Assembly: GCF_008764295.1 (NCBI RefSeq) | Contig: NZ_VTQX01000016.1 | Coordinates: 1-64,000 of the forward strand | Reading direction: 5' to 3' | Source of the DNA: Bacillus methanolicus | Lineage (GTDB): Bacteria; Bacillota; Bacilli; Bacillales; Cytobacillaceae | Length of the DNA stretch: 64,000 nt | Shown here: positions 19,699 to 29,837 of the stretch, piece after piece | Numbering within the stretch: position 1 is the stretch's first letter | Layout: each line of letters opens with the position of its first letter | Position numbers and translations under genes: made by a program | Notes under the pieces: model-generated | The model's database searches: none | The model's input: the letters and a program-made list of their open reading frames with translations, nothing else | Told to the model about the DNA's origin: nothing

Positions 19699-20766
19699 AT
19701 GAACGAAAACACGAAGGCTTTATTTAAAACATTAACCGAGTTGCCAGGTGCTCCTGGTAATGAGCATATGGTACGCAAATTTATGAAAGAACAGTTGTCT
19801 AAATACAGTGATGAAATTGTTCAAGACAAGCTAGGTGGAGTATTCGGGGTAAGAAAAGGGAACGGTCCTACTGTTATGGTAGCAGGACATATGGATGAAG
19901 TTGGTTTTATGGTAACGGCTATTACTGACAATGGTATGATTCGTTTTCAAACATTAGGAGGCTGGTGGAGCCAAGTTTTATTAGCACAGCGTGTGCAGAT
20001 TATCACGGATGACGGACCTGTAATCGGTGTTATCGGTTCTATTCCTCCCCATCTATTAGATGAAGCGAAGCGCAATAAGCCGATGGAAATAAATAATATG
20101 CTGATTGATATTGGGGCAGATGATAAAGAAGATGCAGTCAAAATCGGCATTAAACCGGGACAACAAATTGTTCCAATTTGCCCTTTTACTCCAATGGCAA
20201 ATGAGAAAAAGATTATGGCAAAATCTTGGGATAATCGCTATGGCTGTGGATTGTCTATTGAATTACTTGAAGCGCTTAAGGATGAAGTGCTGCCTAATAC
20301 GCTCTATTCTGGGGCAACTGTTCAAGAAGAGGTCGGTCTTAGAGGGGCACAAACAGCAGCAACGATGATTAAACCGGATATCTTCTTTGCTTTAGATGCA
20401 AGTCCAGCAAATGATATGACAGGTGATAAAAAAGAATTTGGTCAATTAGGGAAGGGGACGTTATTAAGAATTTTGGATCGTTCCATGGTTACCCACCGCG
20501 GGATGAGAGAATTTATACTTGATACTGCTGAGCAAAACAAGATTCCTTATCAATATTTCGTATCTCCAGGAGGAACGGATGCAGGGCGTGTTCATTTGAC
20601 AAATGAAGGGGTTCCAAGTGCAGTAGTGGGAATCTGTTCACGTTATATTCATACCCACGCCTCCATTATTCATGTGGATGACTATGCAGCGGCAAAGGAA
20701 TTATTAATTAAATTAGTGAAATCATGCGATCAAACGACAGTAGCTACCATAAAAGAAAATAGTTAA
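19699..20766 (+). CDS. ytoP: M42 family aminopeptidase, YtoP-like
   Basis: A 355-residue metal-dependent aminopeptidase related to glutamyl aminopeptidase PepA and endoglucanase M. Metal ligands are visible in [11 protein letters not shown] (about residue 63), [10 protein letters not shown] (about 175), QEEVGLRGA (catalytic Glu pair, about 210), DASPAND and, near the C-terminus, [11 protein letters not shown]. It lies directly upstream of the DUF84 NTPase gene. Confidence 0.9.
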   Translation: MNENTKALFKTLTELPGAPGNEHMVRKFMKEQLSKYSDEIVQDKLGGVFGVRKGNGPTVMVAGHMDEVGFMVTAITDNGMIRFQTLGGWWSQVLLAQRVQIITDDGPVIGVIGSIPPHLLDEAKRNKPMEINNMLIDIGADDKEDAVKIGIKPGQQIVPICPFTPMANEKKIMAKSWDNRYGCGLSIELLEALKDEVLPNTLYSGATVQEEVGLRGAQTAATMIKPDIFFALDASPANDMTGDKKEFGQLGKGTLLRILDRSMVTHRGMREFILDTAEQNKIPYQYFVSPGGTDAGRVHLTNEGVPSAVVGICSRYIHTHASIIHVDDYAAAKELLIKLVKSCDQTTVATIKENS

Positions 20767-20810
20767 CCATTACAGGTGAAGACGATTTTTTGAAAGAAGG
20801 ACGAAAAGCT

Positions 20811-21329
20811 ATGAAAGTAGTAATCGGTACAAAAAATCCAGCAAAAATAAAGGCGGTGCAATCTGCTTTTGCAGGGTACGATGTACAGTTTGAAATGCTG
20901 GATACAGATTCAGGCGTTAAGGATCAGCCTTTTTCGGATGAAGAAACGATTAGAGGGGCAATAAATCGTGCTTCAGCAGCTTTGAAAGAGGGGGAAGGGG
21001 ATATTGGCATTGGTCTCGAAGGAGGCGTACAAGAGCATGGAGATGAACTTTTTCTGTGCAATTGGGGGGCGTTAGCTGTTCACGGACAGTCCCCTTTTGT
21101 TGCTGGTGGAGCAAGAATTCCTCTTCCTAAAGAGATTGCCGCTCGCCTAAGAAACGGTGAGGAATTGGGGCCTGTTATGGACGAGTACACAAAAAAAGAG
21201 AATATTCGCAAGCAAGAGGGAGCAATAGGGATTTTTTCGAGTGGAAGAGTCAATCGCTCAGAAATGTTTTCCCATGTTATGATGCTTTTGCTAGGTCAAT
21301 ACGAGTTTAGCAAAAAGAAAAATGGTTGA
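20811..21329 (+). CDS. Inosine/xanthosine triphosphatase family (DUF84)
   Basis: A 172-residue protein of the YjjX/DUF84 family, whose members hydrolyse non-canonical purine triphosphates. The N-terminal MKVVIGTKNPAKIKAV and later GIGLEGGVQ and NWGALAVHG motifs are diagnostic. ATG 20811 begins at the usual place; AGAAGGAC lies about 11 bases upstream. It is probably cotranscribed with ytoP, 44 bases downstream of it. Confidence 0.85.
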   Translation: MKVVIGTKNPAKIKAVQSAFAGYDVQFEMLDTDSGVKDQPFSDEETIRGAINRASAALKEGEGDIGIGLEGGVQEHGDELFLCNWGALAVHGQSPFVAGGARIPLPKEIAARLRNGEELGPVMDEYTKKENIRKQEGAIGIFSSGRVNRSEMFSHVMMLLLGQYEFSKKKNG

Positions 21330-21395
21330 GTTCGTGTCGCTAAGCATTTAATAGGGCAATTCTTGTGCTGTGCTTTAAACAAGGAGGAAAAAGGT

Positions 21396-21905
21396 ATGAA
21401 AAATCACGATAAAGCATTGTTGCTTTTTGTGATGGCGCTCATTTTTCTTGCAGGATGCTCTGCTTCTTTTGAAGAAGAGCAGGCAAAAGCGAGTGGAGCA
21501 GTTGAGGAAGCATTTAAAGGGGCAGCGAACAAAAGGAATCACGAAAATAAAGAAATCGAGTATAATTTGCCCTTTGGTTTCGAGGTGAAAGAAGAAACGG
21601 CAAATAATATCATTTTAAAAAACGGAGCAAAGACCTATATTTTATTTTATAATCTTCAAGAAGATGCGAGCAGTGTGGTTGTGTTAAATGCTACATTGCA
21701 ACAAAAGGAATTTGATTTGGACGAGCGTTTTACAGAAGAAGGAAAATTGGGTTATTTGCTTGTAAAAAGATTGAGTGAAAAAGAAAATGAGGTGACCGTC
21801 GGAATAGGCGGAGTAAAGATTACAAGTGAAGTTAAAACAAAGAATCTAGCTGCTGAAGCAGAGGCGATGATGCACATCGTAAACTCTGTTCACTTTAAAA
21901 GTTAG
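21396..21905 (+). CDS. Putative lipoprotein of unknown function
   Basis: A 169-residue exported lipoprotein. The signal peptide ends in a clear lipobox, FLAGC (Cys about residue 20). The mature part is acidic and alpha/beta (FGFEVKEETANNIILKNG, TYILFYNLQ), with no identified domain. ATG 21396 has an excellent ribosome site, CAAGGAGGAAAAA. A terminator follows at 21909-21957. Confidence 0.8.
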   Translation: MKNHDKALLLFVMALIFLAGCSASFEEEQAKASGAVEEAFKGAANKRNHENKEIEYNLPFGFEVKEETANNIILKNGAKTYILFYNLQEDASSVVVLNATLQQKEFDLDERFTEEGKLGYLLVKRLSEKENEVTVGIGGVKITSEVKTKNLAAEAEAMMHIVNSVHFKS

Positions 21906-21908
21906 AGA

Positions 21909-21957
21909 AAGCTATGCCATCGTCAGCACTCAAGCTGAAATTGGCATGGCTTTTTTC
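21909..21957 (+). terminator. Terminator after the lipoprotein gene
   Basis: The interrupted stem AAGCTATGCCA...TCAGC/GCTGA...GGCATGGCTT is followed by TTTTTTCG. Confidence 0.8.
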
Positions 21958-22110
21958 GTGTAGGCAATATAGAATTTTGTAGTTAGTGTTTACAGCGAGA
22001 GCAAAACTACTGGAGAACAGGCTCCGGCAATTTGTATGATTCATAATAGCTTATTCGTATGGAATACTAAAAAAGTAGTTCCCTTTTATTTCAATAAAGG
22101 CTAAAATAGG

Positions 22111-22143
22111 TATAATGTACAACTGTCTTGACATGTGTACATG
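22111..22143 (+). promoter_or_regulatory. Candidate -10 box and palindrome ahead of the PTS-type gene
   Basis: TATAAT at 22111-22116 is a perfect -10 box; no good -35 box is visible. CATGT-GT-ACATG at 22132-22143 is a short perfect palindrome in the predicted leader, a possible operator. Confidence 0.4.
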
Positions 22144-22164
22144 ATAGGAGAGGGGACAGGAAGA

Positions 22165-23190
22165 ATGAGAGAATTTCTATATAAAAAAGGAATCAGTCTA
22201 TCACCGAAAGTTTATTTTATTGATGCTTTGAGTTATATGGCTCTTGGTCTCTTTTCATCGCTGATCATTGGTTTAATTATCCAGACTGTTGGAGAGCAGC
22301 TCCATATAGTTTTTTTAACCGATATGGGAGCATTAGCTATGGGGCTTATGGGGCCAGCTATTGGAGTAGCCGTTGCATACGGTCTAGGTGCTCCACCACT
22401 TGTTATTTTTGCAGCGATTGTCAGCGGTGCAGCGGGAGCATCTTTAGGAGGAGGACCAGCAGGAAGTTTTGTAGCAGCAGTTATTTCAACAGAAGTTGGT
22501 AAATTAGTGAGCAAGGAAACAAAAATTGATATTATTGTTACGCCGCTAATGACAATAGTAGTGGGCTATATTACTGCTTACTTTGTTGGACCGGTAGTCG
22601 ATTCGTTTATGAAGGGTTTAGGAAATCTAATTATGTGGGGAACGGAACAAAGGCCGATTATGATGGGAGTTATTGTCGCCGTATTGATGGGGCTCGCTCT
22701 GACAGCACCGATCTCTAGTGCTGCAATTGCTTTAATGCTTGATTTAAATGGACTGGCTGCAGGTGCAGCGACGATTGGTTGTGCAGCGCAAATGCTTGGT
22801 TTTGCAGTAAGTGGCTATCGTGAGAACAGATGGAGTGGTTTGGTCGCAGTTGGAGTTGGCACCTCAATGCTGTTGGTTCCCAACATTATCAGAAATCCAA
22901 GAATTTTAATTCCTCCGACGATAGCAGGAGCGATTTTAGCACCCATTGGGACGACTGTTCTGATATTACATAATAATGCAGCGGGAGCGGGAATGGGGAC
23001 GAGTGGCTTTGTTGGTCAAATTATGACTTTTACAACGATGGGCTTCGGTGCTGATGTGATTTTGAAAGTCCTCTTGTTGCATATAATTGGACCTGCTATC
23101 ATTAGCTTGTTAATATCAGAGTATATGAGAAAAAAAGGTTGGATAAAAGCAGGTGATCTGCTTATCCGAACAGAAGGAGCAAAAAGATGA
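22165..23190 (+). CDS. PTS system IIC-type membrane protein
   Basis: A 341-residue polytopic protein of the PTS_EIIC_2 family, with about nine hydrophobic helices rich in Gly and Ala ([30 protein letters not shown]). No IIA or IIB domain is fused or encoded nearby, so true sugar phosphotransfer is doubtful. ATG 22165 (MREFLYKKG) follows AGGAGAGGGGACAGGAAG. The stop TGA overlaps the ytpP ATG by four bases (ATGA), which couples the two. Confidence 0.82.
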   Translation: MREFLYKKGISLSPKVYFIDALSYMALGLFSSLIIGLIIQTVGEQLHIVFLTDMGALAMGLMGPAIGVAVAYGLGAPPLVIFAAIVSGAAGASLGGGPAGSFVAAVISTEVGKLVSKETKIDIIVTPLMTIVVGYITAYFVGPVVDSFMKGLGNLIMWGTEQRPIMMGVIVAVLMGLALTAPISSAAIALMLDLNGLAAGAATIGCAAQMLGFAVSGYRENRWSGLVAVGVGTSMLLVPNIIRNPRILIPPTIAGAILAPIGTTVLILHNNAAGAGMGTSGFVGQIMTFTTMGFGADVILKVLLLHIIGPAIISLLISEYMRKKGWIKAGDLLIRTEGAKR

Positions 23191-23501
23191 AAAAGCTAGA
23201 AAGTTTAGAGCAGTTTGAACAATTTCGTAATGAAGGAAAACATATTTTCATGTTCTCAGCAGATTGGTGTCCAGATTGTCGGTTTATTGACCCATTTTTG
23301 CCAGAGCTTGAGGAAAAGTACAAAGATTACACATTTATTTATGTGGATCGCGATCAGTTTATTGATTTATGTGCACAAGTGGATGTTTTCGGCATTCCAA
23401 GTTTTATTGCCTATGGGGACGGAAAAGAACTTGGCCGTTTTGTCAGCAAAGATCGAAAAACAAAAGAAGAAATTGAACAGTTTATTGAAGGACTTGCATA
23501 A
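23187..23501 (+). CDS. ytpP: Thioredoxin-like protein YtpP
   Basis: A 104-residue thioredoxin-fold protein. The active site reads WCPDC (about residues 27-31) and the cis-Pro lies in FGIPSFIAY (about 71-79). The active-site dipeptide Pro-Asp differs from the Gly-Pro of TrxA. It is translationally coupled to the upstream PTS-type gene, and a hairpin at 23564-23598 probably ends the transcript. Confidence 0.88.
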   Translation: MKKLESLEQFEQFRNEGKHIFMFSADWCPDCRFIDPFLPELEEKYKDYTFIYVDRDQFIDLCAQVDVFGIPSFIAYGDGKELGRFVSKDRKTKEEIEQFIEGLA

Positions 23502-23552
23502 TAGACCGTGAGCACTAGATAACCTGAAACCTCCATCTTTGAGATGGAAGCC

Positions 23553-23612
23553 AGTTTGTCAACAAAGGCATCGAGAGTACTACCTCTTGGTGCCTTTTGG
23601 CATTTTTGGATA
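23553..23612 (-). repeat. Dispersed repeat, copy 1
   Basis: Read on the minus strand, about 60 bases match 63371-63430 at most positions, with mainly transition differences and one indel. The shared core is GTACTCTCGATG inside a hairpin. Confidence 0.6.
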
Positions 23613-24069
23613 GATTACAGGGAAAATACATTGACTTCCTCTTCAGGCGCGGACGGGTGAATCCCTCGGATCAGTGGCTTTAATAAGAGGTGTATTCGGA
23701 CAGTACTGGGAAAGTGAAAAAGACTCCAGTCCGAATAAGTTCCCAGTTTGGCTGACCGAAACAAATGAACGCTGCAAGGTTCAATCCGATTAATTGTGGC
23801 AATATAAAACAAATTGACGGATTAACGTTATTTGCTATCAATCCCAATCGAACAGAGGACAGTAGCTCTAGAAAAATCGCTGAAAACATGGTCTCGCATT
23901 GCTCCAGCGGGGTCTCACCTGTCCCGCAAAATCCCTCCAAAACAAGCATTTTTTGTTTCGATCCACTAGTTTGAGGCCTACTCAAGCAAGTTCAGTTAAT
24001 TTCTTAAAGTTGATGGTATTAAAAGTAAGCATAGGCAAGCTTGATTTTATCTATTTTGTCTGTGTTTGA

Positions 24070-24098
24070 CCTCCATCTTTTGAGATGGAGACCTTTTT
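24070..24098 (+). terminator. Terminator-like hairpin before ytpQ
   Basis: The stem CCTCCATCT/AGATGGAG is followed by ACCTTTTTATTG. It probably terminates transcription entering from the block upstream. Confidence 0.7.
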
Positions 24099-24156
24099 AT
24101 TGTAAAATAAATGAGATTGGGATTTAAAGACTCCTAAATCTGAGGAGGAATAGAAG

Positions 24157-24960
24157 TTGAAAATGGATAGTATTAAAATGAAAAGAGAACTCGAAAAAAG
24201 ACTGCAAAGTCCTGAGCGGACGTTTACTTATGATAAAAAGAATGATCAATTAAGAATTGAAAATAAAAAAACAGGAAAAGGAATTACAATTTCTCTTCCT
24301 GGAATCGTCGGAAAGTGGGAAGAACAGAAAGAGAAAGCAATTGATGCGGTCGTTTATTATGTGGAGGAAGGACTTTCTGCGATGGTTGAACCGCTTTCAC
24401 TTGAAGGTCATGAAAAACGAATTTTCCCTGTGATTCGCTCTACATCGTTTCCTACCGTTTCCGCAGACGACGTGGAGCTGTTGTATGATGAGCATACTGC
24501 AGAAACGAGAATTTATTATGCCCTCGATTTAGATAAGACGTACCGTTTAATCGATCAGAAGCTAATTGACAAAGAAGGCTGGGAGAAAAGTCGCCTAAAA
24601 GAGATTGCGTTATTTAATGTGCGGTCATTATCAACTGATTTGAAACGAGATGAAGTAGCTGGAAATATTTTTTATTTTTTAAATAAAAATGATGGGTATG
24701 ATGCTAGCCGCATTTTAAATGAGTCATTTTTGAAAGAAATGGAGCAGCAAGTATCAGGTACGATGGCGGTAGCAGTGCCCCATCAAGACGTGCTTATTAT
24801 TGCCGATATTCAAAATGATACAGGCTATGATATTTTAGCGCAGATGACGATGAGCTTTTTTGCAAGTGGTAGGGTTCCGATTACAGCTCTTTCCTTTTTA
24901 TATGAAAATGGGGAATTAGAACCGATTTTTATTTTAGGGAAAAATAAGAAAAAAGAATAA
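24157..24960 (+). CDS. ytpQ: YtpQ-like protein (DUF1444)
   Basis: A 267-residue soluble protein of the DUF1444 family. Recognisable blocks are [16 protein letters not shown] near residue 22, a central [11 protein letters not shown], and [20 protein letters not shown] near the C-terminus. TTG 24157 is placed seven bases after GAGGAGG. Its biochemical role is unknown. In B. subtilis ytpR follows it; here sftA comes next instead. Confidence 0.83.
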   Translation: MKMDSIKMKRELEKRLQSPERTFTYDKKNDQLRIENKKTGKGITISLPGIVGKWEEQKEKAIDAVVYYVEEGLSAMVEPLSLEGHEKRIFPVIRSTSFPTVSADDVELLYDEHTAETRIYYALDLDKTYRLIDQKLIDKEGWEKSRLKEIALFNVRSLSTDLKRDEVAGNIFYFLNKNDGYDASRILNESFLKEMEQQVSGTMAVAVPHQDVLIIADIQNDTGYDILAQMTMSFFASGRVPITALSFLYENGELEPIFILGKNKKKE

Positions 24961-24968
24961 TGGTTCAG

Positions 24969-25003
24969 AAGGGTCCGACTGAGAAGATAGGCGGCCCTTT
25001 TTT
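24969..25003 (+). terminator. Probable terminator of ytpQ
   Basis: AAGGGTCCG pairs imperfectly with CGGCCCTT and is followed by TTTTTCTTTATT. Confidence 0.55.
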
Positions 25004-25232
25004 CTTTATTTAGTGTGCGTGTGATGGCTCTGAAAAAGTTAAAGGAAATTTTAAACATTAAACAGGTAATTAGAACCTTTCCTTCATATTTGTCTCGAAT
25101 TTTTTATTTTTATTGCTAAAATAAAAATAGGAGTTATACTAAGATGTTGATATTTCGATTGTGATTTGTTAGAAAATCAACAAATCTTCCAAACTATTTT
25201 TTGGATATTAGGATTAGAAAGAGTGATTTATT

Positions 25233-27707
25233 TTGAGTTGGTTTAAAAAACTGTTTCATTTTTTTAAAAGTGAGGAAGATGAATACATAGATGAACACGT
25301 CCCCACTAAAAATGAGGGCAATCGAGAAGTGGATGCTAAAGTAATTTATCAATATCCAAAAGGACAGTTTCGCTTTCCCTTAATTCCAGATGAGGATCGA
25401 AAGGATGTAAGAAAAGGCGATGGAAAGAGGAATGTTAATCGAAAGTCACCTGCTGAAGGAACGACTTCACGAAGGGATGTGCGACGAAACTTAGCGACTG
25501 AAAATACTGAGCGTACTCGTGTCAATCGTGTCCAAGTGCAAAAGAAAAGCACACCATCAAATCGACCGTTTCGTCCAACTGAAATTCCTTCTCCGATTTA
25601 TGGATTTGAAAAGCATCCGAAAAGGACGGCTCCAGTTGAATTCGAATTAGAAGGCTTTTCAGCACCGGAACGGACAGAAGCGGGAGCGATTACAGCAAAA
25701 CCAGAAGAAGTGAAAAAAGAAGCAAGAGAGTCAATAGAAATATCGAACAGTGCTCCAATTGTTGAGAATGAAGAAGTCGCCCATCAACAAAAACAGGAAG
25801 TCAGTGCGAAGCTGGAAGAGACTGTCGACATAAATACAGCAATATTAAAAAAAGAAATAAGTATACAAGAAAAAGTCCAGCAGTTTGCAGACCATGAATT
25901 AGCTCAACAATCGGAGCTTTCTTCAAGCAGCATTGATGAAGAGAATGAGGAACTTTCTTATCCAGAGGAAGTTGAATTGGATGAGAAATTTGCCGAGGAA
26001 GCAATTGAAGGAGAAACGGAAGAAGCAATCGAAGTAGCAATTGAAGGAAAAACGGAAAAAGAAATTGAAGAAGCAATCGAAGAAGAAAACGAAGAGGAAG
26101 ATTCTCGTAAGGTAGCAGAAGCATCTGAACCTACGAGGAGGTCTCATCTGCCTTTTAATGTCATTATGCTAAAAGAGGATAAGCGAAAGCTTGCGGAACG
26201 GGCTGCGATAGCAGAGGAAGTAGTAAGCCCAATCCGCGAGGTTAGCGCAAGTGTTGAGCAAGAAATACTTGAGAAAGAGGATATAGATGAAGAGTATTAT
26301 GTCTTTCCTTCATTTGAGCTGTTAAAGCCTCCTGTTTTTAAAAACATTGATCGGGAATGGTTGGAACTTCAGGAACAACAGCTAAATGAAACGCTTTTTC
26401 ATTTTAATGTAAGAGCAAGTGTTGCCAACGTCACTCAAGGCCCATCTGTGACGAGGTTTGAGGTTCACCCTGAGCCGGGAGTGAAAGTAAATAAAATCAC
26501 CAATCTTGCTGATGATATTAAGCTTAGTTTGGCAGCGAAAGATATTCGGATGGAAGCACCGATCCCTGGTACGCACATGATCGGAGTGGAAGTTCCAAAT
26601 GAAACGAGTCGCCCTGTGTTCATTAGTGAGATTATTGGAAGTGATGAATTTGCAGCTTCCACATCTCCATTAACAGCAGTTTTAGGTCTTGATATTTCAG
26701 GAAAACCAATTGTTACAGATTTAAGGAAAATGCCACATGGATTAATTGCTGGAGCAACGGGCTCTGGGAAGAGTGTTTGTATCAACTCGATTCTCGTTAG
26801 TTTATTGTATAAGGCGAATCCTAATGAAGTGAAATTATTGTTGATTGATCCAAAAATGGTTGAGCTTGCACCCTATAACCAAATTCCCCATCTTGTAAGT
26901 CCGGTTATCACGGATGTAAAGGCAGCTACAGCCGCGCTTAAATGGGCTGTTGAAGAAATGGAGAGACGTTATGAACTATTCGCTCATGCTGGGGTTCGTG
27001 ATATTACTCGCTTTAATGAGCTAGCAGAGGAAGAACAAAATTATGCTGTAAAGCTACCCTATATTGTTATTATTATTGATGAATTAGCTGATTTAATGAT
27101 GATGTCACCAGCAGATGTTGAGGAAGCCATTTGTCGCATTGCACAAAAGGCTCGAGCGTGCGGGATTCATTTAATCATAGCGACACAGAGGCCATCGGTG
27201 GATGTTATTACAGGGTTAATAAAGGCAAATGTTCCAACTAGAATCGCCTTTTCTGTTTCTTCACAAATTGATTCTAGGACGATCATTGATATTAGCGGGG
27301 CCGAAAGGCTACTTGGGCGCGGAGATATGCTATTTTTAGAAAATGGTTCATCTAAACCAGTTCGTTTGCAAGGAACTTATGTTTCCGATGCAGAAATCGA
27401 CTCGATCGTTGCCCATGTACGAAGAGAGCAAAAGCCACAATATTTGTTTGAACAAGAGGAATTATTGCGCAAAGCGGTTGTCACCGAGGAAGAGGATGAA
27501 CTGTTTTACGAAGCGTGTGAATTCATTGTAGAACAAGGTGGAGCATCAACTTCAAGCCTCCAGCGTAAATTTAAGATCGGTTATAACCGGGCAGCAAGGC
27601 TGATTGATATGATGGAGGAACAGGGATTCATATCAGAAGCACGTGGAAGTAAACCGAGAGATGTATTAATTACCGAATCTGAGCTTGAATTACTGCAAGA
27701 GGAATAG
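25233..27707 (+). CDS. sftA: DNA translocase SftA (FtsK/SpoIIIE family)
   Basis: An 824-residue cytosolic ATPase that moves DNA away from the closing septum. Residues 1-350 are a poorly conserved, very acidic linker containing degenerate repeats of the form EAIEGETEE, EVAIEGKTEK and EAIEEENEE (about 250-285). The motor begins near 370. Walker A is GATGSGKS (about 507-514) and Walker B is VIIIDELADL (about 612). A winged-helix gamma domain closes the protein (FKIGYNRAARLIDMMEEQG, about 780). There are no N-terminal membrane segments, which separates it from SpoIIIE. Start TTG 25233 gives MSWFKKLF. Confidence 0.92.
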   Translation: MSWFKKLFHFFKSEEDEYIDEHVPTKNEGNREVDAKVIYQYPKGQFRFPLIPDEDRKDVRKGDGKRNVNRKSPAEGTTSRRDVRRNLATENTERTRVNRVQVQKKSTPSNRPFRPTEIPSPIYGFEKHPKRTAPVEFELEGFSAPERTEAGAITAKPEEVKKEARESIEISNSAPIVENEEVAHQQKQEVSAKLEETVDINTAILKKEISIQEKVQQFADHELAQQSELSSSSIDEENEELSYPEEVELDEKFAEEAIEGETEEAIEVAIEGKTEKEIEEAIEEENEEEDSRKVAEASEPTRRSHLPFNVIMLKEDKRKLAERAAIAEEVVSPIREVSASVEQEILEKEDIDEEYYVFPSFELLKPPVFKNIDREWLELQEQQLNETLFHFNVRASVANVTQGPSVTRFEVHPEPGVKVNKITNLADDIKLSLAAKDIRMEAPIPGTHMIGVEVPNETSRPVFISEIIGSDEFAASTSPLTAVLGLDISGKPIVTDLRKMPHGLIAGATGSGKSVCINSILVSLLYKANPNEVKLLLIDPKMVELAPYNQIPHLVSPVITDVKAATAALKWAVEEMERRYELFAHAGVRDITRFNELAEEEQNYAVKLPYIVIIIDELADLMMMSPADVEEAICRIAQKARACGIHLIIATQRPSVDVITGLIKANVPTRIAFSVSSQIDSRTIIDISGAERLLGRGDMLFLENGSSKPVRLQGTYVSDAEIDSIVAHVRREQKPQYLFEQEELLRKAVVTEEEDELFYEACEFIVEQGGASTSSLQRKFKIGYNRAARLIDMMEEQGFISEARGSKPRDVLITESELELLQEE

Positions 27708-28314
27708 TTGTAAAGCAATGGCTCTTTTCTGCAAGCGATCATAAAAAGGAAAAATATGTACTTTCTATTTTGTCTATGTTTGAGAATAGAGCCTTTGTTT
27801 TATAATAAAGAAAAAAGCTTCTGTCGGATAAACGACGAAAGAATTCCCTTTTGTTCCATAGTTTTTATGAACAATTGGTGCTATAATATTCAACATGAGT
27901 TTGTTGAGTATACATAAATACTGGCATGATTCTATATGTACAAATTGGGATATTTTCAGGTACATCCTAATAAATGAAGCAAAATTTAGTCATATTCATA
28001 TACTGATTTACAGAATGGCTCTTTTACATTTGTTTTGTTATGTAAAGCTGTTTTACTCTGACTAAAAAAGGAATGGGTGTAACCTTCTTCGCTCGTGCAA
28101 TTCCAGCAGAAAGTTGGTTGGGGTATGAACGATATAGCATAACGGTGAAAAAAGAGGAACAATCTCATAGCGATTAAAGCGAACCAAGTTAGAAAATGAT
28201 AGGTTCGTTTATCATTTTGAAGTAAATTCCTGAGTATATATTAATGGCAACTTTGTAACTGCTGTTTAAGCAATTGAACAGCCTTACAGGTAGAAGATGG
28301 TTGGAGGTTCTTAT
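27708..28314 (+). other. sftA-murC intergenic region
   Basis: About 600 bases separate the genes. An extended -10 box, TGCTATAAT, ends near 27886 and could drive murC. A hairpin lies at 28193-28219 (AAAATGATAG.../...TATCATTTT). A possible short gene is listed separately at 28073. Confidence 0.5.
28073..28177 (+). CDS. Possible 34-residue protein
   Basis: ATG 28073 directly follows AAAAAAGG and opens a 34-codon frame (MGVTFFARAIPAESWLGYER, then a basic/acidic tail). The composition is protein-like, but the ribosome site is too close and nothing similar is recognised. It could be the tail of a longer decayed gene. Confidence 0.25.
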   Translation: MGVTFFARAIPAESWLGYERYSITVKKEEQSHSD

Positions 28315-29613
28315 ATGACAATTTACCACTTTGTAGGGATAAAGGGATCAGGAATGAGTGCTCTCGCACAAATTCTCCATGATATGAATTTCGAAGTTCA
28401 AGGTTCAGATTATGAAAAGCGATTTTTTACGCAAAAAGCACTTGAGGATGCCGGGATTAAAATTCTTCCTTTTCAAGAGGATAATATTAAGCCTGGTATG
28501 ACGATTATTGCGGGAAATGCTTTTCCAGATACGCATGAGGAAATTGTCAGAGCAATGGAATTAGGTTTGCCGGTGATTCGTTATCACCGTTTCTTAGGAC
28601 AATTTATGCAAGGCTTTACGAGCGTTGGTGTTACTGGAGCCCATGGAAAAACATCGACAACTGGACTGCTTGCCCATGTAATGAGTGGCGCAAAACCAAC
28701 ATCGTTTTTGATTGGAGATGGAACAGGGAAGGGCAATAAGGAAGCGGAGTTTTTCGTATTTGAGGCTTGTGAATATCGCCGTCATTTCTTATCTTATTTT
28801 CCTGACTACTGCATTATGACGAATATTGATTTTGATCATCCTGACTATTTTGCCAATATCGAGGATGTTTTTTCTGCGTTTCAAGAAATGGCAGTTCAAG
28901 TTAAAAAAGGAATCATTGCTTGCGGTGACGATGAACAGCTGCAAAAAATTCAAGCAAAGGTACCAGTCCTTTTCTATGGATTTGGAGAAGAAAACGATTT
29001 TCAAGCTAGAAATGTGGAAACAACAAAAGAGGGTACTACGTTCGATGTCTTTATTCGCAATACCTTTTATGATACTTTCTCGATCCCAACCTTTGGTGAT
29101 CACAATATTTTGAATGCACTTGCTGTCATTACCTTATGTCACTATGAAGAAATTGATGCAGACGTTGTGAAAGAACAATTGCTTACATTCAAAGGTGTGA
29201 AGCGGCGTTTTACAGAAAAAACAATTGGTACGCAAATATTAATTGACGATTATGCCCATCACCCAACGGAAATTAGAGCAACTATTAATTCAGCAAGGCA
29301 AAAATATCCAGATAAAAAAATAGTGGCTGTCTTTCAGCCACATACATTTACGAGAACACAAACGTTTTTGAATGAATTCGCGGAAAGCTTAAATTTGGCG
29401 GACAAAACCTTCTTATGTGAAATCTTCGGTTCGGCGAGGGAAAATCATGGCCAGCTATCCATTGAAGACTTAAGAGGAATTATTCCAAATGCTGAAATTA
29501 TTAATGAGGATGAAACAGCTGTTTTGAGTGAATATGATGATAGTGTCATTATCTTTATGGGGGCTGGTGATATTCAAAAATTCCAAAATGCTTATGAAAA
29601 AAGCTTAGTTTAG
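28315..29613 (+). CDS. murC: UDP-N-acetylmuramate--L-alanine ligase MurC
   Basis: A 432-residue cytosolic Mur ligase that adds the first amino acid (L-Ala) to UDP-MurNAc using ATP. The N-terminal Rossmann segment is [15 protein letters not shown]. The ATP loop is [12 protein letters not shown] (about 103-114). The central block [10 protein letters not shown] and the C-terminal [10 protein letters not shown] are Mur ligase motifs. ATG 28315 follows TTGGAGGT; the ATG/GTG six codons up is unlikely. A terminator follows at 29625-29660. Confidence 0.93.
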   Translation: MTIYHFVGIKGSGMSALAQILHDMNFEVQGSDYEKRFFTQKALEDAGIKILPFQEDNIKPGMTIIAGNAFPDTHEEIVRAMELGLPVIRYHRFLGQFMQGFTSVGVTGAHGKTSTTGLLAHVMSGAKPTSFLIGDGTGKGNKEAEFFVFEACEYRRHFLSYFPDYCIMTNIDFDHPDYFANIEDVFSAFQEMAVQVKKGIIACGDDEQLQKIQAKVPVLFYGFGEENDFQARNVETTKEGTTFDVFIRNTFYDTFSIPTFGDHNILNALAVITLCHYEEIDADVVKEQLLTFKGVKRRFTEKTIGTQILIDDYAHHPTEIRATINSARQKYPDKKIVAVFQPHTFTRTQTFLNEFAESLNLADKTFLCEIFGSARENHGQLSIEDLRGIIPNAEIINEDETAVLSEYDDSVIIFMGAGDIQKFQNAYEKSLV

Positions 29614-29624
29614 GAAAGCAAATG

Positions 29625-29660
29625 AAAGCTGATTAAGAAAATTCTAAATCAGCTTTTTAT
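29625..29660 (+). terminator. Terminator of murC
   Basis: AAAGCTGATT pairs with AATCAGCTTT and is followed by TTATAC. Confidence 0.8.
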
Positions 29661-29837
29661 ACTATTGGCTTTGTTATTATGAAGCATTGTTTTCACACGT
29701 AATAATCGTTTTATCAATTTTTTTAATAAGGTTATTCTATTAAGAAAGGTAGAAGTTTCACTTTCGAAATTTAGTTAAAAGCTGGGAGCTTTTTAATCGC
29801 TTCGGTTTGCTCCTAATAGTCGCTCTGTGGTATTAAG

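Larger units (their letters stand above)
23502..24156. other. Gene-free block flanked by near-identical hairpins
   Basis: The sequence CTCCATCTTTGAGATGGAA at 23531-23549 recurs almost exactly at 24071-24090, the second time followed by a T-run as a terminator. Between them lie a second hairpin (23564-23598), a dispersed repeat copy and about 350 bases with reading frames on both strands that do not resemble known proteins. The composition (more GC around 23640-23960) suggests inserted sequence. Confidence 0.55.

Noticed and set aside
23680-23985. Overlapping frames on both strands in the ytpP-ytpQ block
   Set aside because: They read equally well on both strands, lack ribosome sites and resemble no family I know. 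Kept only as an unassigned block.
26000-26100. Direct DNA repeats in sftA as a CRISPR or microsatellite
   Set aside because: They are degenerate coding repeats for Glu/Ala-rich linker; no regular spacers.
25801-26147. Long minus-strand frames inside sftA
   Set aside because: They mirror the acidic repeat region of sftA (Leu/Phe-rich antisense) and have no start signals.
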